Counted from the stretch's first letter, positions 33,550 through 42,903 are shown. The stretch is 64,000 nucleotides of DNA from Methylobacterium sp. E-066 (GCF_022829635.1 NZ_JAKSYO010000118.1:22077-86076); one strand, 5' to 3'. The notes: generated by a model not told the origin, from the letters alone. Made by a program: numbers and translations.

Positions 33550-34443
33550 ATGCTGGTCGCGGTCCTGATAGCAAACCCGGCTCGGCCGTCCATCACCGAC
33601 GCGGTGCTGGCTGAGGCGCGCGCGGTGCTGCGGACGGAGCACCCGCCCCGGATCCTGCACGGAGAGGTCGCCGCCGAGGTGCTGGTGCCGGGCGATGCCG
33701 CCGACGTGGGCGCTCTCACGGAACGGCTGCGGAGCGCGCTCTCGGGCGAGCCGATCGACCTCGCCGTACTGCCGGCCGATTCGCACCGGCGCAAGCGCCT
33801 GTTCCTGGCCGACATGGATTCGACCATGATCGAGCAGGAATGCATCGACGAGCTCGCCGGGACGCTGGGCCTCAAAGACCATGTCGCGGCGATCACCGAG
33901 CGGGCGATGCGCGGCGAGATCGCGTTCGAGCCGGCGCTCCGCGAGCGCGTGGCGCTCCTCAAGAATATTCCCGTTACGGCGGTCGATGGACTGATCGCCG
34001 ATCAGCTCAGCCTCACCCCGGGCGGCCCGACGCTGGTGCGGACGATGCGGGCGCACGGGGTCCGGACCTGCCTGGTCTCGGGGGGCTTCACCCTGTTCAC
34101 CGGCCCGATCGCCGGGATGATCGGGTTCGAGGAGCACCGGGCCAACGTGCTCGGCGTCGCGGACGGACGGCTCACCGGCACCGTGGAAGACCCGATCGTC
34201 GGCAAGGCGGAGAAGCGCGCGACGCTGATCGAGCTGCGCGACGCCCTCGGGCTCGGCCCCGCCGAGACCCTGGCGGTCGGCGACGGCGCCAACGACCTCG
34301 ACATGCTGGCGGAAGCCGGCCTCGGCGTCGCCTTCCGGGCCAAGCCCGCGGTCGCGGCGGCCGCCCGGGTCCGGATCGAGCACGGCGACCTCACCGCGCT
34401 GCTGTACTTGCAGGGCTATGCGGCGGCGGAGTTCGTGGCGTGA
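33550..34443 (+). CDS. serB: Phosphoserine phosphatase
   Basis: 297 aa HAD-superfamily enzyme, last step of serine synthesis. N-terminal ACT-like region (residues 1-75), then motif [18 protein letters not shown] (Asp88 nucleophile, Asp90 general acid), motif [11 protein letters not shown], and motif [15 protein letters not shown]. Serine supply also feeds the serine cycle in methylotrophs, though no other serine-cycle gene is in the window. Divergent from miaA. Confidence 0.95.
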   Translation: MLVAVLIANPARPSITDAVLAEARAVLRTEHPPRILHGEVAAEVLVPGDAADVGALTERLRSALSGEPIDLAVLPADSHRRKRLFLADMDSTMIEQECIDELAGTLGLKDHVAAITERAMRGEIAFEPALRERVALLKNIPVTAVDGLIADQLSLTPGGPTLVRTMRAHGVRTCLVSGGFTLFTGPIAGMIGFEEHRANVLGVADGRLTGTVEDPIVGKAEKRATLIELRDALGLGPAETLAVGDGANDLDMLAEAGLGVAFRAKPAVAAAARVRIEHGDLTALLYLQGYAAAEFVA

Positions 34444-34447
34444 GGGG

Positions 34448-34855
34448 TCAGCGAAGGGCCAGGGCGAAGACCACGAGCGCGTACAGGTAGACGAGGGTCT
34501 GAAGGCCGATTGCGCCGACGATCCAGTACCGGACGTCTATGTCGGCGGAGGTGCCGGTTGTTCTGATCCGCTCGATACCGTCCCTGACAAAGGGGCTCTG
34601 GGTTTCGATGCGCGTCCTGGCCGCGAGCCGCGGCGCGTCGATATCGGCGCGGGTCTGGATCTTCACGGCTCCGAAATCGCCGCGAACGGCCTGGATCTCA
34701 GCCTGAACGTCGCGGATGTCAGCCTTCGTCGCAAGGGTTCCGTCAAAGACATCGACCAGCGCATCCGCCAAGCCCTCGGCCTGCTCGGGTGACAGCTTCG
34801 CCTTCTCGCGCAGGGCGCGGGCGAATTTCAGGGTGTCGAAGGCGACGGCCGTCAT
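34448..34855 (-). CDS. DUF1640-like coiled-coil protein with C-terminal membrane anchor
   Basis: 135 aa. N-terminus AFDTLKFARALREKAKLSPE and then ATKADIRDVQAEIQAV form the typical DUF1640 (CCDC90-like) helical region; residues about 110-133 are a single membrane segment (GAIGLQTLVYLYALVVFAL). The central part (about residues 70-100) is less regular than in relatives and lacks clear heptads. Convergent with serB, four bases apart. Function unknown; mitochondrial relatives regulate calcium uptake, but bacterial ones are uncharacterised. Confidence 0.7.
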   Translation of the reverse strand: MTAVAFDTLKFARALREKAKLSPEQAEGLADALVDVFDGTLATKADIRDVQAEIQAVRGDFGAVKIQTRADIDAPRLAARTRIETQSPFVRDGIERIRTTGTSADIDVRYWIVGAIGLQTLVYLYALVVFALALR

Positions 34856-34969
34856 GGGGTTCGAGAGCGTCCGAGCCGCATCGACTCGCGACGCCAGTGT
34901 GCTGCACGGATCCGCCGCGTCAATGTACCCTCCCCACCCACTGTCGAGCCGCTTCGCGGCGCGTTCCGT

Positions 34970-35092
34970 GCTGGGTCCCGGATCAGGTTCCGCTTCGCTC
35001 CACCTGTCTGGGAAAAGAGGCAGGGTAGGATGGATCGCCACGCCCTTTCCCGGGCGCATGGAGCGTCAGCGGAATGCGACCCGGGACCCAGC
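34970..35092. repeat. Inverted repeat with GCTGGGTCCCGG arms
   Basis: Arms GCTGGGTCCCGG (34970-34981) and CCGGGACCCAGC (35081-35092) match 12 of 12 with secondary similarity inside. This fills most of the 350-bp gap between the DUF1640-like gene and degP; I see no gene there. Confidence 0.8.
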
Positions 35093-35142
35093 TGAAAGAC
35101 GTGCCGCGCAGCGGCTCTCCCTGAGCCACCTAGCCTCGACCC

Positions 35143-35180
35143 AAAAATGAAGGCCGCCGCATCCTTTCGGAGCGACGGCC
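35143..35180 (-). terminator. Rho-independent terminator of the hflK-hflC-degP transcript
   Basis: On the minus strand GGCCGTCGCTCC, loop GAAA, then GGATGCGGCGGCC forms a stem of about 12 pairs with one bulge, followed by TTCATTTTT. It starts 25 bases after the degP stop. Confidence 0.8.
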
Positions 35181-35205
35181 CTCGGCTTCTCGATGTGGAA
35201 CCGGC

Positions 35206-36753
35206 TCAGTCGAGCCCGATCGCCACGAAGCGCACGTCGCCGGTGGCGCTCGCCACCAGCAGAAGGACCGACTTGCGCCCTTCCTTCTTCAGGGCCTCGA
35301 CCCGCTTGGTCACCTCGGCCGGCGTGTTCACCGCCTCCTGGCCGACCTCGACGATCACCTCACCGGGCTGGATGCGCTTGTCGGCGGCGGTCGAGTTCGG
35401 GTCGACCCGGGTGACGACCACGCCCTTCACGGTGTCCTTGATCCCGAACTTCTTGCGCAGCTCGTCGGTGATGCCGGAGAGGTTAAGACCCAGCGCCTGA
35501 CGGGTCGCACTCTCGGGCTCGGGCTGGCGCAGGTTGGCGAGCTGCGGCTTGTCGGTATCCTCGAGCCGGCCCAGCGTGACCGGCTTGGTCAGCTCCTCGC
35601 CCTTGCGAACCACGACCACGTCGACCTTCTGGCCGACGGGGGTCGAGGCGACGATCCGGGGCAGGTCGCCCGACGCCTTCACAGGGGCGCCGTTGAACTT
35701 CACGATCACGTCGCCGACATCGATCCCGGCGGTCTTGGCCGGGCCCTTCTCGTCGACGCCGGCCACCAGGGCGCCGCGCGCGCCGCCCTTGAGGTTGAGC
35801 GCCTCCGCGGTGGCGTCGTCGACGTTCTGGATGCGCACGCCGAGCCAGCCGCGGCGGACCTCGCCGAAGTCGCGCAGCTGGTCGATCACCGGCTTGGCCG
35901 TGTCCGAGGGCACCGCGAAGCCGATGCCCACCGAGCCGCCGGTGGGCGACAGGATCGCTGTGTTGATGCCGATCACCTCGCCGTCCATGTTGAACAGCGG
36001 GCCGCCGGAATTGCCCTTGTTGATGGCCGCATCCGTCTGGATGTAGTTGTCGTAGGGTCCGGACTCGATGTTCCGACCGCGCGCCGAGACGATGCCGGCC
36101 GAGACCGAGCCGCCGAGGCCAAACGGGTTGCCGATGGCGATCACCCAATCGCCCGGGCGCATCGTCTCGGAATTTCCGAACGGAACCGCTTTCAGGGGGC
36201 GCTCGGCGGTGGGCTTCACCCGCAGCACCGCCAGGTCGATCTTCGAATCCTTGCCGATGATCTCGGCCTTCAGCTTGGTGCCGTCGTGCAGGATCACCTG
36301 GATGTCGTTGGCGTCGCCGATGACGTGGTTGTTGGTCACCACGATCCCGGAGGCGTCGATGATGAAGCCGGAGCCCAGGGAGTTCGACTTGCGCTGCTGG
36401 CGCGGCGTGTCGTTGTCGCCGCGCTCCCCGCCATTGCCGCCCTTGCCGCCGCGGCGGTTGAAGAACTCCTCGAACAGGTCCTCGAAGGGCGTGCCCGGGG
36501 GCAGCTGCGGCCCGGCGCGGCTGCTGCGCGCCTCGACCGTGGTGGAGGCGGAGATGTTCACCACCGCGTCGGTGACCTGATCGGCGAGGTCGGCGAGGGA
36601 GGCCGGGCCCTTGGCGAAGGCCGGGACCGGCAGGGCCGCGGTCGCGAAGGAGGCGCCGACCAGGATCGCCGCCATGAACGCGCGGGCTCGGGAACGGGGC
36701 TGCGCCTGCGCGCAGCCGAAGGACGCCCGGGGGGCGCTCGCGACGGGGTGCAT
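35206..36753 (-). CDS. degP: DegP/MucD-family periplasmic serine protease
   Basis: 515 aa, periplasmic chaperone-protease. Signal sequence around residues 22-47 ends PAFA. The trypsin-like domain shows His143 (VTNNHVIGDA), Asp173 (SKIDLAVLRV) and Ser249 (NKGNSGGPLF). PDZ1 is at about residues 285-380 and PDZ2 at about 415-505 (KGVVVTRVDPNSTAAD). A Gly/Asn-rich loop (FFNRRGGKGGNGG) precedes the catalytic domain. ATG 36753 has GAGG seven bases upstream; the open frame begins five codons earlier at a TTG. Third gene after hflK-hflC. Confidence 0.94.
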   Translation of the reverse strand: MHPVASAPRASFGCAQAQPRSRARAFMAAILVGASFATAALPVPAFAKGPASLADLADQVTDAVVNISASTTVEARSSRAGPQLPPGTPFEDLFEEFFNRRGGKGGNGGERGDNDTPRQQRKSNSLGSGFIIDASGIVVTNNHVIGDANDIQVILHDGTKLKAEIIGKDSKIDLAVLRVKPTAERPLKAVPFGNSETMRPGDWVIAIGNPFGLGGSVSAGIVSARGRNIESGPYDNYIQTDAAINKGNSGGPLFNMDGEVIGINTAILSPTGGSVGIGFAVPSDTAKPVIDQLRDFGEVRRGWLGVRIQNVDDATAEALNLKGGARGALVAGVDEKGPAKTAGIDVGDVIVKFNGAPVKASGDLPRIVASTPVGQKVDVVVVRKGEELTKPVTLGRLEDTDKPQLANLRQPEPESATRQALGLNLSGITDELRKKFGIKDTVKGVVVTRVDPNSTAADKRIQPGEVIVEVGQEAVNTPAEVTKRVEALKKEGRKSVLLLVASATGDVRFVAIGLD

Positions 36754-36860
36754 GGTCGACCTCTTCAAGAACGCGGTTCCGGTTTCGCGGGCCGCCGACC
36801 TGGATCGGCCGCCCGCGGATGGTCCTGCATCGTAGTCCGCTGGCGCCGGGGCGCCAGCGG

Positions 36861-37814
36861 TCAGCGCGTCGCGCCGGTGGAGGCGGTCGGGTCCGCGGGC
36901 CCGCGGGGGGGGCGCGGCGCCGAGGCCGTCGCCCGGCCCTGCGGGTCGCTGAAGTAGCGGAAGAAGTCCGAGCTTGGGCTGATCACCAGCCGCGTGTCGG
37001 AGCCCTTCAGCCCGGTCTCGTAGGCCTGCATCGAGCGGTAGAAGCTGAAGAAGTCCGGGTCCTTGCCGAACGCCTCGGCGAGGATCCGGTTCTTGTCGGC
37101 GTCGCCCTGGCCGCGCAGCTGCTCGGATTTCTGGGTCGCCTCGGCGAGGATCACGGTGACCTCGCGGTCGGCCTTGGCGCGGATCGTGGCGGCGCTCTGG
37201 TCGCCGTTGGCGCGGATGTCGGCGGCCTCACGCTCGCGCTCGGTCTTCATCCGCTTGTAGACGGCGGCCGAGTTCTGCGCCGGCAGGTCGACCCGGGTCA
37301 TGCGCAGATCGACGATCTCGATGCCCAGCGCCTTGGCCTGCCGGTTCACGTCCTCCTGGATCTGGTGCATCAGCTGGCCGCGGTCGGTCTTGACGATGGC
37401 GTCGCGGGTCGAGCGGGCGAGCACGTTGCGCAGGCCGGAATTGGTGAAGCTGGCGAGCCGCTGGTTGGCGAGCCCGATATTGCCCACCGCCTGGTAGAAG
37501 CGCAGCGGATCGAGGATGCGGTAGCGCGCGAAGGCGTCCACTTCCAGGTTCTGCCGGTCGGCGGTGAGCACCGTCTGCACCGGCAGGTCGAGATCGAGCA
37601 CGCGCTTGTCGAAGATCACGACGTTCTCGACGAACGGCACCTTGAAGTAGAGGCCGGGCTTCTCCTCGCCGGTGGCGTTGAGCACGGCGCGGACGCGGCC
37701 GAATTGCAGGACGAGGGCCTGCTGCATCTGGCCGACGGTGAAGATCGAGGCGTAGAGCCCGATCGCGACGATCGCGGCGACCGCGATCAGGCCGGTGCGG
37801 AGAGCCTGTTTCAT
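36861..37814 (-). CDS. hflC: HflC, FtsH protease modulator subunit
   Basis: 317 aa SPFH/band-7 protein with an N-terminal membrane anchor (LIAVAAIVAIGLYASIFTVG). Marks: DKRVLDLDLPVQTVLTADRQ and a long helical C-terminal part (KRMKTEREREAADIRANGDQ). Forms the HflKC cage around FtsH. ATG overlaps the hflK stop (ATGA). Confidence 0.95.
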   Translation of the reverse strand: MKQALRTGLIAVAAIVAIGLYASIFTVGQMQQALVLQFGRVRAVLNATGEEKPGLYFKVPFVENVVIFDKRVLDLDLPVQTVLTADRQNLEVDAFARYRILDPLRFYQAVGNIGLANQRLASFTNSGLRNVLARSTRDAIVKTDRGQLMHQIQEDVNRQAKALGIEIVDLRMTRVDLPAQNSAAVYKRMKTEREREAADIRANGDQSAATIRAKADREVTVILAEATQKSEQLRGQGDADKNRILAEAFGKDPDFFSFYRSMQAYETGLKGSDTRLVISPSSDFFRYFSDPQGRATASAPRPPRGPADPTASTGATR

Positions 37815-39004
37815 CGGGCGGCTCCCGTCGCGGTCGGGGACGGGGCGCGGGCGCCGAACTCGGTGAGCGGCAGCACCGGCAGGACACCGGCGGCGGTGCC
37901 CGAGCCCGGCTGCGCGCCGTTCTGGTCGATGATCACCTTGTTCACGGAGCCCAGGACCTTCTCCATCGTCTCCAGGAAGAGCCGCTCGCGGCTGATGGCC
38001 GGGGCGGCCTTGTAGGAGGCGTAGACCTCACTGAAGCGCGCGGCCTGGCCGGTGGCGTCGGCCGTCGCCTTCGTCCGGTAGGCCTCGGCCTGCTGGAAGA
38101 TCTGCGACGCCCGGCCCCTGGCCTGCGGCACTTCGCGGCTGGCGTAGGTCTTGGCCTCGTTCTGCGCCGTGTCGGCGTCCTGCTGGGCGGCGTTCACGTC
38201 GATGAAGGCCGGCCGGACTTCCGGCGGCGGGTTGACCGAGACGAGCTGCACCACCTCGATGCGCACGCCGGCGCCGTACTCGTCCAGCGCCTTCTGGACC
38301 ATCTCCTTGACCTCCTGGGCGATGCTCGACTGCTCGTTGGTGAGGATCGCCTGGATGTTGCGGCGGCCGATCACCTCGCGCATCGCGCTCTCGGAGATCG
38401 CCTTGATGGTGCCTTCCGGATTCTGGAGGTTGAACACGAAGTCGGAGGCCTTGAGCGGGTTGATCCGCCACTGCACCTCGAAGTCGAGATCGACGATGTT
38501 CTCGTCGCCGGTGAGGATCAGGCTCTCGTCCGGTACGTCGCGGTTGCGGCCCTGGGCGCCGGGACCGGAGCGGAACCCGATCTGGATGGAGTTCTGCGAG
38601 CCGACATCCGGCTTGACCACGCCGCCGATCGGATAGGGGAAGTTGTAGCGCAGGCCCTCGCCCTTGGTGCCGACGTAGCGGCCGAAGATCGTCTCGATGC
38701 CGACCTGGCGCGGGTAGACGGTGTAGAAGCCGGTGGCGAGCCAGACCGCGACCGCGAGCGCCCCGATCACCGCGGCGCTCCGGCCACCGCCGATGCCGCT
38801 GGGGCCACCGCCGCCATAGCCGCCGCCGGTGTTGCCGCCGCCCGGGATCAGACCGCGCAGGCGGTCCTGCCCGCGCCGGAGCAGGTCCTCAAGGTTGGGC
38901 GGGGTCTTGCCGCCGCCGCCATTACCCCATGGGCCGCCGCCGTTGCCGCCGGGCCGACCCCACGGGCCGCCGCCGCCACCGCCGCTCTGATTGCTCCAAA
39001 GCAT
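37811..39004 (-). CDS. hflK: HflK, FtsH protease modulator subunit
   Basis: 397 aa SPFH/band-7 protein. The N-terminal about 75 residues are Gly/Asn/Pro-rich cytoplasmic sequence (SGGGGGGPWGRPGG), followed by one membrane segment (AVIGALAVAVWLATGFYTVY) and the band-7 domain with NIVDLDFEVQWRINPLKAS. First gene of the hflK-hflC-degP operon. The 294-bp gap upstream (39005-39298) to folA shows no gene and should hold its promoter. Confidence 0.95.
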   Translation of the reverse strand: MLWSNQSGGGGGGPWGRPGGNGGGPWGNGGGGKTPPNLEDLLRRGQDRLRGLIPGGGNTGGGYGGGGPSGIGGGRSAAVIGALAVAVWLATGFYTVYPRQVGIETIFGRYVGTKGEGLRYNFPYPIGGVVKPDVGSQNSIQIGFRSGPGAQGRNRDVPDESLILTGDENIVDLDFEVQWRINPLKASDFVFNLQNPEGTIKAISESAMREVIGRRNIQAILTNEQSSIAQEVKEMVQKALDEYGAGVRIEVVQLVSVNPPPEVRPAFIDVNAAQQDADTAQNEAKTYASREVPQARGRASQIFQQAEAYRTKATADATGQAARFSEVYASYKAAPAISRERLFLETMEKVLGSVNKVIIDQNGAQPGSGTAAGVLPVLPLTEFGARAPSPTATGAAR

Positions 39005-39298
39005 CCTAGCCGTCGTCTCCTGCCTGCCCGCGCCCGGTCCGCACGCGAAACGTGCTCCCCGGACTGCGTCTCCCTGCCTGAACGGCCACGCTCGCCCGCC
39101 TAGTCCCGCCTGAATTGAACCGCTCGCGTCGCGAACAGGCTCGTTTGGCGGCTAAACACCTGCGTGGGCGTCTCTTCTCGCGAGGCTTGGGACCCCATGA
39201 GAACGCATACCCGACAGGCACCTGCGGGTGTGCGCCCCATGCTGTCAAGGCTGGCAGGTGGGCACGCACAGGCCGGAACACAACCGCGGCGGCGCGCC

Positions 39299-39790
39299 TC
39301 AGCGGATGCGTACCCAATCGACGAACGCGAAGGCGTGCTCATCGCGCGGGCCGGCCGGGTGCGCCTCGCGGAACGTCTCCCGGAACGCGGCGCGGTCGAA
39401 GGCGGGAAAGCGCACGTCGCCCTCGGGCTCGGCCTCGACCTCGGTAAGGTGGAGCCGGTCGGCATGCGTCAGGGCCAGCGCGTAGATCTCCGCCCCGCCC
39501 ACGACCATCAACTCCGGCCCGGCTGCGGCCGCCAGGGCGGCGTCCCAATCGTGGACGGTCTCGGCGCCCTCGGCGCGGAAGCCGCGGTCGCGGGTGAGCA
39601 CGAGCGTGCGGCGGCCCGGCAGCGGCCGGCCGATCGAGGCCCAGGTCCGCCGGCCCATCAGCATCGGCTTGCCCATGGTCAGTGCCTTGAACCGCTTCAG
39701 GTCACTGGAGAGATGCCAGGCGAGCCCATTGTCGCGGCCGATCACGCCGTTGCGGGCCACTGCGGCGACCAGCGAGACCATCGCGCTCAT
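39299..39790 (-). CDS. folA: Dihydrofolate reductase
   Basis: 163 aa, normal DHFR length. [20 protein letters not shown] holds the Met20-loop region; here the usual acidic position appears as [10 protein letters not shown]. Also [15 protein letters not shown] and [12 protein letters not shown]. Recycles the dihydrofolate made by ThyA. Its ATG overlaps the thyA stop (ATGA), so the two are coupled. Confidence 0.95.
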   Translation of the reverse strand: MSAMVSLVAAVARNGVIGRDNGLAWHLSSDLKRFKALTMGKPMLMGRRTWASIGRPLPGRRTLVLTRDRGFRAEGAETVHDWDAALAAAAGPELMVVGGAEIYALALTHADRLHLTEVEAEPEGDVRFPAFDRAAFRETFREAHPAGPRDEHAFAFVDWVRIR

Positions 39791-40581
39791 ACCGCCACCG
39801 GCGCCGAGATGGCCGGGTGCGGATCGTAGCCCGCGATGGTGATGTCCTCGTACCGGAAGGCGAAAAGGTCGCGGATTTCCGGGTTGAGCTCGAGCCGCGG
39901 CAGCGGGCGCGGGGCCCGGTCGAGCAGGGTCCGGGTCTGCTCCAGGTGATTGCGGTAGAGATGCGCGTCGCCGAACGTGTGCACGAAGTCGCCGACCCCG
40001 AGCCCGGTCTCCTGGGCGATCATGTGGGTCAGGAGCGCGTAGCTGGCGATGTTGAACGGCACGCCCAGGAAGGCGTCGGCCGAGCGCTGGTAGAGCTGGC
40101 AGGAGAGCCGCCCCTCGCTCACGTAGAACTGGAACAGGCAGTGGCAGGGGGCGAGCGCCATCCGGTCGAGGTCGGCCGGGTTCCAGGCAGAGACGATCAG
40201 GCGGCGGGAATCGGGATTGCGCCGGATCTCGTCGAGCAGCCACGCGATCTGATCGACGCTGCCGCCATCGGGCTTGGTCCAGGAGCGCCATTGCCGGCCG
40301 TAGACCGGGCCGAGATCGCCGTGCGCGTCGGCCCACTCGTCCCAGATCGTCACGCCGTTGGCCCGGAGGGCGGCCACGTTGGTATCGCCGGCCAGGAACC
40401 AGAGCAGCTCGTGGATGATCGAGCGCAGGTGCAGGCGCTTCGTGGTGACCAGCGGGAAGCCCGCGGCGAGATCGAAGCGCATCTGGTGGCCGAACACCGA
40501 GATCGTCCCGGTCCCGGTCCGGTCGTCCTTGGCCACGCCCTCGTCGAGGATGCGCCGCAAAAGGGTATGATAGGCGTCCAT
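39787..40581 (-). CDS. thyA: Thymidylate synthase
   Basis: 264 aa, identical in length to the E. coli enzyme. Catalytic Cys146 in [20 protein letters not shown] phosphate-binding loop near residue 20, [20 protein letters not shown]. Converts dUMP to dTMP with methylene-THF. Operon with folA. Confidence 0.97.
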   Translation of the reverse strand: MDAYHTLLRRILDEGVAKDDRTGTGTISVFGHQMRFDLAAGFPLVTTKRLHLRSIIHELLWFLAGDTNVAALRANGVTIWDEWADAHGDLGPVYGRQWRSWTKPDGGSVDQIAWLLDEIRRNPDSRRLIVSAWNPADLDRMALAPCHCLFQFYVSEGRLSCQLYQRSADAFLGVPFNIASYALLTHMIAQETGLGVGDFVHTFGDAHLYRNHLEQTRTLLDRAPRPLPRLELNPEIRDLFAFRYEDITIAGYDPHPAISAPVAV

Positions 40582-40679
40582 CGGATAGTCCTGCGCGTGA
40601 GAGGGGCCGCGGGCAAGCGCACGACCAGTCTATCCACCGTCATCACCGGTGACGAAGAGGCCTAAGCGTCGTCTCGCGC

Positions 40680-41537
40680 TCAGGTCGGCCAGAGCACGTA
40701 GGTCACCAAGGCGAGGTTCGACCAGCCGTGGAGCGCGATGCCGGGCCAGAGCCGGCCGGTGCGCCAGCGCAGCCAGCCGAGCACCAGCGCCAGGGGCAGC
40801 AGCGAGACCGGCCGGGCGAGCCCCCAGGACGAGACATGGGCGGCGGCGAAGATCACGGCGGTGACCAGCACGGCGCCGACGGGCCCCAAGGCCTCCCGGG
40901 CGCGGGCGAAGGCCTCGCCGCGCAGCAGCAGCTCCTCGGCCACGGGGGCCAGCACCGCAAGGTAGAGCAGCCAGGCCACGACCGCGCTCTGGCTCATGAA
41001 CGGCGACAGCGTCACCCGCCGGCCGAAGCTCGCGCCGAACAGCTCGGCCGTGCCGGTGACCCAGGCGATGTGCAGCACCGGCCAGACCAGGAGGAGCGCC
41101 AGCAGCGCCACCGGGCGAATCCCGTTCGGGCGCTCGCGATCGAGCGCCAGGCGCCGGCGCCAGCCGGCCCGGTCGCGCCACCACGCCCCGCCAAGCACCA
41201 GGGCGGCGAGGTAGACCTGGCGCAGGGCGTCGACCGCGAAGGCGCGGTGGGCGAGGTCCACCGCGCCGAGGAACGGGCGCCGCTCGGGCGGCAGGAACGG
41301 GTCGATCCCGGCCCACAGGTCGAAGCCGACGCGGACGCTGGCGAGGGAGAGCAGGCTCGCGGCGCCGAGATACACGAGCACGAGGGCAACCAGGACGCCC
41401 AGGCGCCAGACAGCGCCCCAGATCCGGTCGCTTCGGCGTGGCCCGTCGGGCTCGGAACCGCGCGACTGCGCATTTCCGGCAACAGCCGCATCAAGAGGTT
41501 CGCCCTGAGACAGTGGCGCGACACGATCGGGCTTCAA
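40680..41537 (-). CDS. CPBP-family intramembrane metalloprotease (Abi/Rce1-like)
   Basis: 285 aa with seven or eight membrane segments. The three CPBP motifs are present: EELLLRGEAFA (EExxxR), IFAAAHVSSW (FxxxH) and HGWSNLAL (HxxxN). The predicted start is a TTG at 41537 with no good ribosome-binding site. The first about 40 residues are soluble and poorly conserved, so the true start may be internal. Divergent from the tmRNA gene, only about 20 bases away. Confidence 0.85.
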   Translation of the reverse strand: MKPDRVAPLSQGEPLDAAVAGNAQSRGSEPDGPRRSDRIWGAVWRLGVLVALVLVYLGAASLLSLASVRVGFDLWAGIDPFLPPERRPFLGAVDLAHRAFAVDALRQVYLAALVLGGAWWRDRAGWRRRLALDRERPNGIRPVALLALLLVWPVLHIAWVTGTAELFGASFGRRVTLSPFMSQSAVVAWLLYLAVLAPVAEELLLRGEAFARAREALGPVGAVLVTAVIFAAAHVSSWGLARPVSLLPLALVLGWLRWRTGRLWPGIALHGWSNLALVTYVLWPT

Positions 41538-41558
41538 AACCGGACCGATCCCCTCTAT

Positions 41559-41880
41559 ATCTTGAGAGCCGGTCGCGAGGCCGGCTATGGCGATAAACGG
41601 TCTTCGGAATAAACCTATCGGACCCGGGGGCGGTACCCGGCGCCTCCACCTGAGCCCAGGACCGATGGCCGCAAGGCGGTCGGAGATGGACTGGTCTCAG
41701 GCGGGGGCGAAGCTAGGATCGACGAAGGCGTAAAGGTTGATCTTTCGCTCGGCATGGTTCCGCCGTTATCGGGCCTCTGCAACAGTTGCCAACGACAACT
41801 TTGCTTCGGTGGCGGTGGCCGCGTAAGCGGTCTCCAAGATCGGTCTCAAGTCCTAGCGGTTCGCATCGTCTAGGCGGGGC
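41559..41880 (+). ncRNA. ssrA: Transfer-messenger RNA, circularly permuted two-piece type
   Basis: Alphaproteobacterial permuted layout. The acceptor piece comes first: T stem CCGGG (41624-41628)/CCCGG (41636-41640), acceptor strand CGCCTCC (41641-41647), discriminator A, CC at 41649-41650. An intervening segment to about 41702 is removed. The coding piece starts GGGGGCG (41703-41709), which pairs with the acceptor strand. The tag frame is 41788-41823, A-N-D-N-F-A-S-V-A-V-A-A, stop TAA 41824-41826. CTTGAGA (41561-41567) pairs with TCTCAAG (41844-41850), joining the two pieces. Rescues stalled ribosomes and marks the product for ClpXP. Outer ends are estimates. Confidence 0.93.
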
Positions 41881-41882
41881 AT

Positions 41883-41908
41883 GAAGGCGCCTGGCACCAG
41901 AAGCCTTC
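41883..41908 (+). terminator. Hairpin downstream of tmRNA
   Basis: GAAGGC (41883-41888) pairs with GCCTTC (41903-41908), with an inner CTGG/CCAG helix, followed by ACTCATTTCC. The T run is weak. Confidence 0.55.
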
Positions 41909-41977
41909 ACTCATTTCCTCGGTCCGGCCATCCGCGGCGGGGCGCCGGGCGCAGACCGGGCTAGAGCGCGACCGCAG

Positions 41978-42607
41978 ATGGCAGACGACCTGATTCGCTA
42001 CGATCTCCTGGTGCAGGACGCCCTCCGCGGCGTCGTCCGCAAGGTGCTGACCGATGCCGCCCGGGACGGGCTGATGGGCGACCATCACTTCTACGTCTCG
42101 TTCCGGACGGAGGCGCCCGGCGTGCGGATGTCGCAGGCCCTGCGCGAGAAGTACCCGCAGGACATGACCATCGTCCTGCAGCACCAGTTCTGGGACCTCA
42201 GCGTCCACGAGCACACCTTCGAGGTCGGCCTGTCCTTTTCGGGCGTGCCGGAGCGGCTGCTGGTGCCGTTCGACGCCCTGTCGGGCTTTTTCGACCCCTC
42301 CGTGCAGTTCGGCCTGAAGTTCGATCTCACCGAGGCCGGCGAAGTGCCCGAGGAGGCCAATGCCGCCCCGGCCAAGAGCGGCCCGCGCGGCGCCGGCTCG
42401 GAGCCGAGCGAGGTTCGGCCCAAGGGGGCCGGGCTCGCCACGATCGGCTCGGCCGCCCCGAAGGTGCTTCCGGCGCCGGCCGCACAGGGTGACAAACCGC
42501 CCGGCGCCAAGCCGGACGAGAAAGCCCCTCGCCCCGCCGCCAAGAAGGACGGCGAGGAGGGCAGCGCCGAGGTCGTGAGCCTGGACGCGTTCCGGAAGAA
42601 GAGCTGA
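41978..42607 (+). CDS. sspB: SspB, adaptor delivering ssrA-tagged proteins to ClpXP
   Basis: 209 aa. The SspB fold covers residues about 1-130 (LIRYDLLVQDALRGVVRKVL, PQDMTIVLQHQFWDLSVHEH, LVPFDALSGFFDPSVQFGL). A long Pro/Ala/Lys-rich linker follows and a conserved C-terminal tail (EVVSLDAFRKK), which in SspB proteins docks on ClpX. It lies about 100 bases after the tmRNA gene on the same strand: adaptor beside the gene for the tag it recognises. Confidence 0.93.
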   Translation: MADDLIRYDLLVQDALRGVVRKVLTDAARDGLMGDHHFYVSFRTEAPGVRMSQALREKYPQDMTIVLQHQFWDLSVHEHTFEVGLSFSGVPERLLVPFDALSGFFDPSVQFGLKFDLTEAGEVPEEANAAPAKSGPRGAGSEPSEVRPKGAGLATIGSAAPKVLPAPAAQGDKPPGAKPDEKAPRPAAKKDGEEGSAEVVSLDAFRKKS

Positions 42608-42638
42608 GGCTCGTCGTCAGCGATAGGAGCGTCGGCGC

Positions 42639-42899
42639 TTGGACACACCGTCCGAGCAGCCGACCCTGTCGGCGGGCGAACGCAAGCATCGCGCGAAACG
42701 CTTCAATGAAGGCCTCAAGCTGGCCGCGACGCTGCTGAACTCGTCAGCCATCGCGACCATCGGCATTGCCGTCATCAATCCGATTGCGCAACGGCATCTC
42801 GACCTCCTCGCCGATGGCGGATGGACTTTGCTGATCGCGGCCGTCGTCCTACATAGTATGGCTCAGATCGTGATCCGATTCCTGCGCCAGGAGGATTGA
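42639..42899 (+). CDS. Small membrane protein, 86 aa, unknown
   Basis: TTG start at 42639 with AGGAG ten bases upstream. A basic N-terminus (GERKHRAKRFNEGLKLAATL) leads into two hydrophobic segments (SSAIATIGIAVINPIA and WTLLIAAVVLHSMAQIVIRF). The next small ORF begins five bases after its stop. No family recognised. Confidence 0.6.
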   Translation: MDTPSEQPTLSAGERKHRAKRFNEGLKLAATLLNSSAIATIGIAVINPIAQRHLDLLADGGWTLLIAAVVLHSMAQIVIRFLRQED

Positions 42900-42903
42900 T
42901 CGG

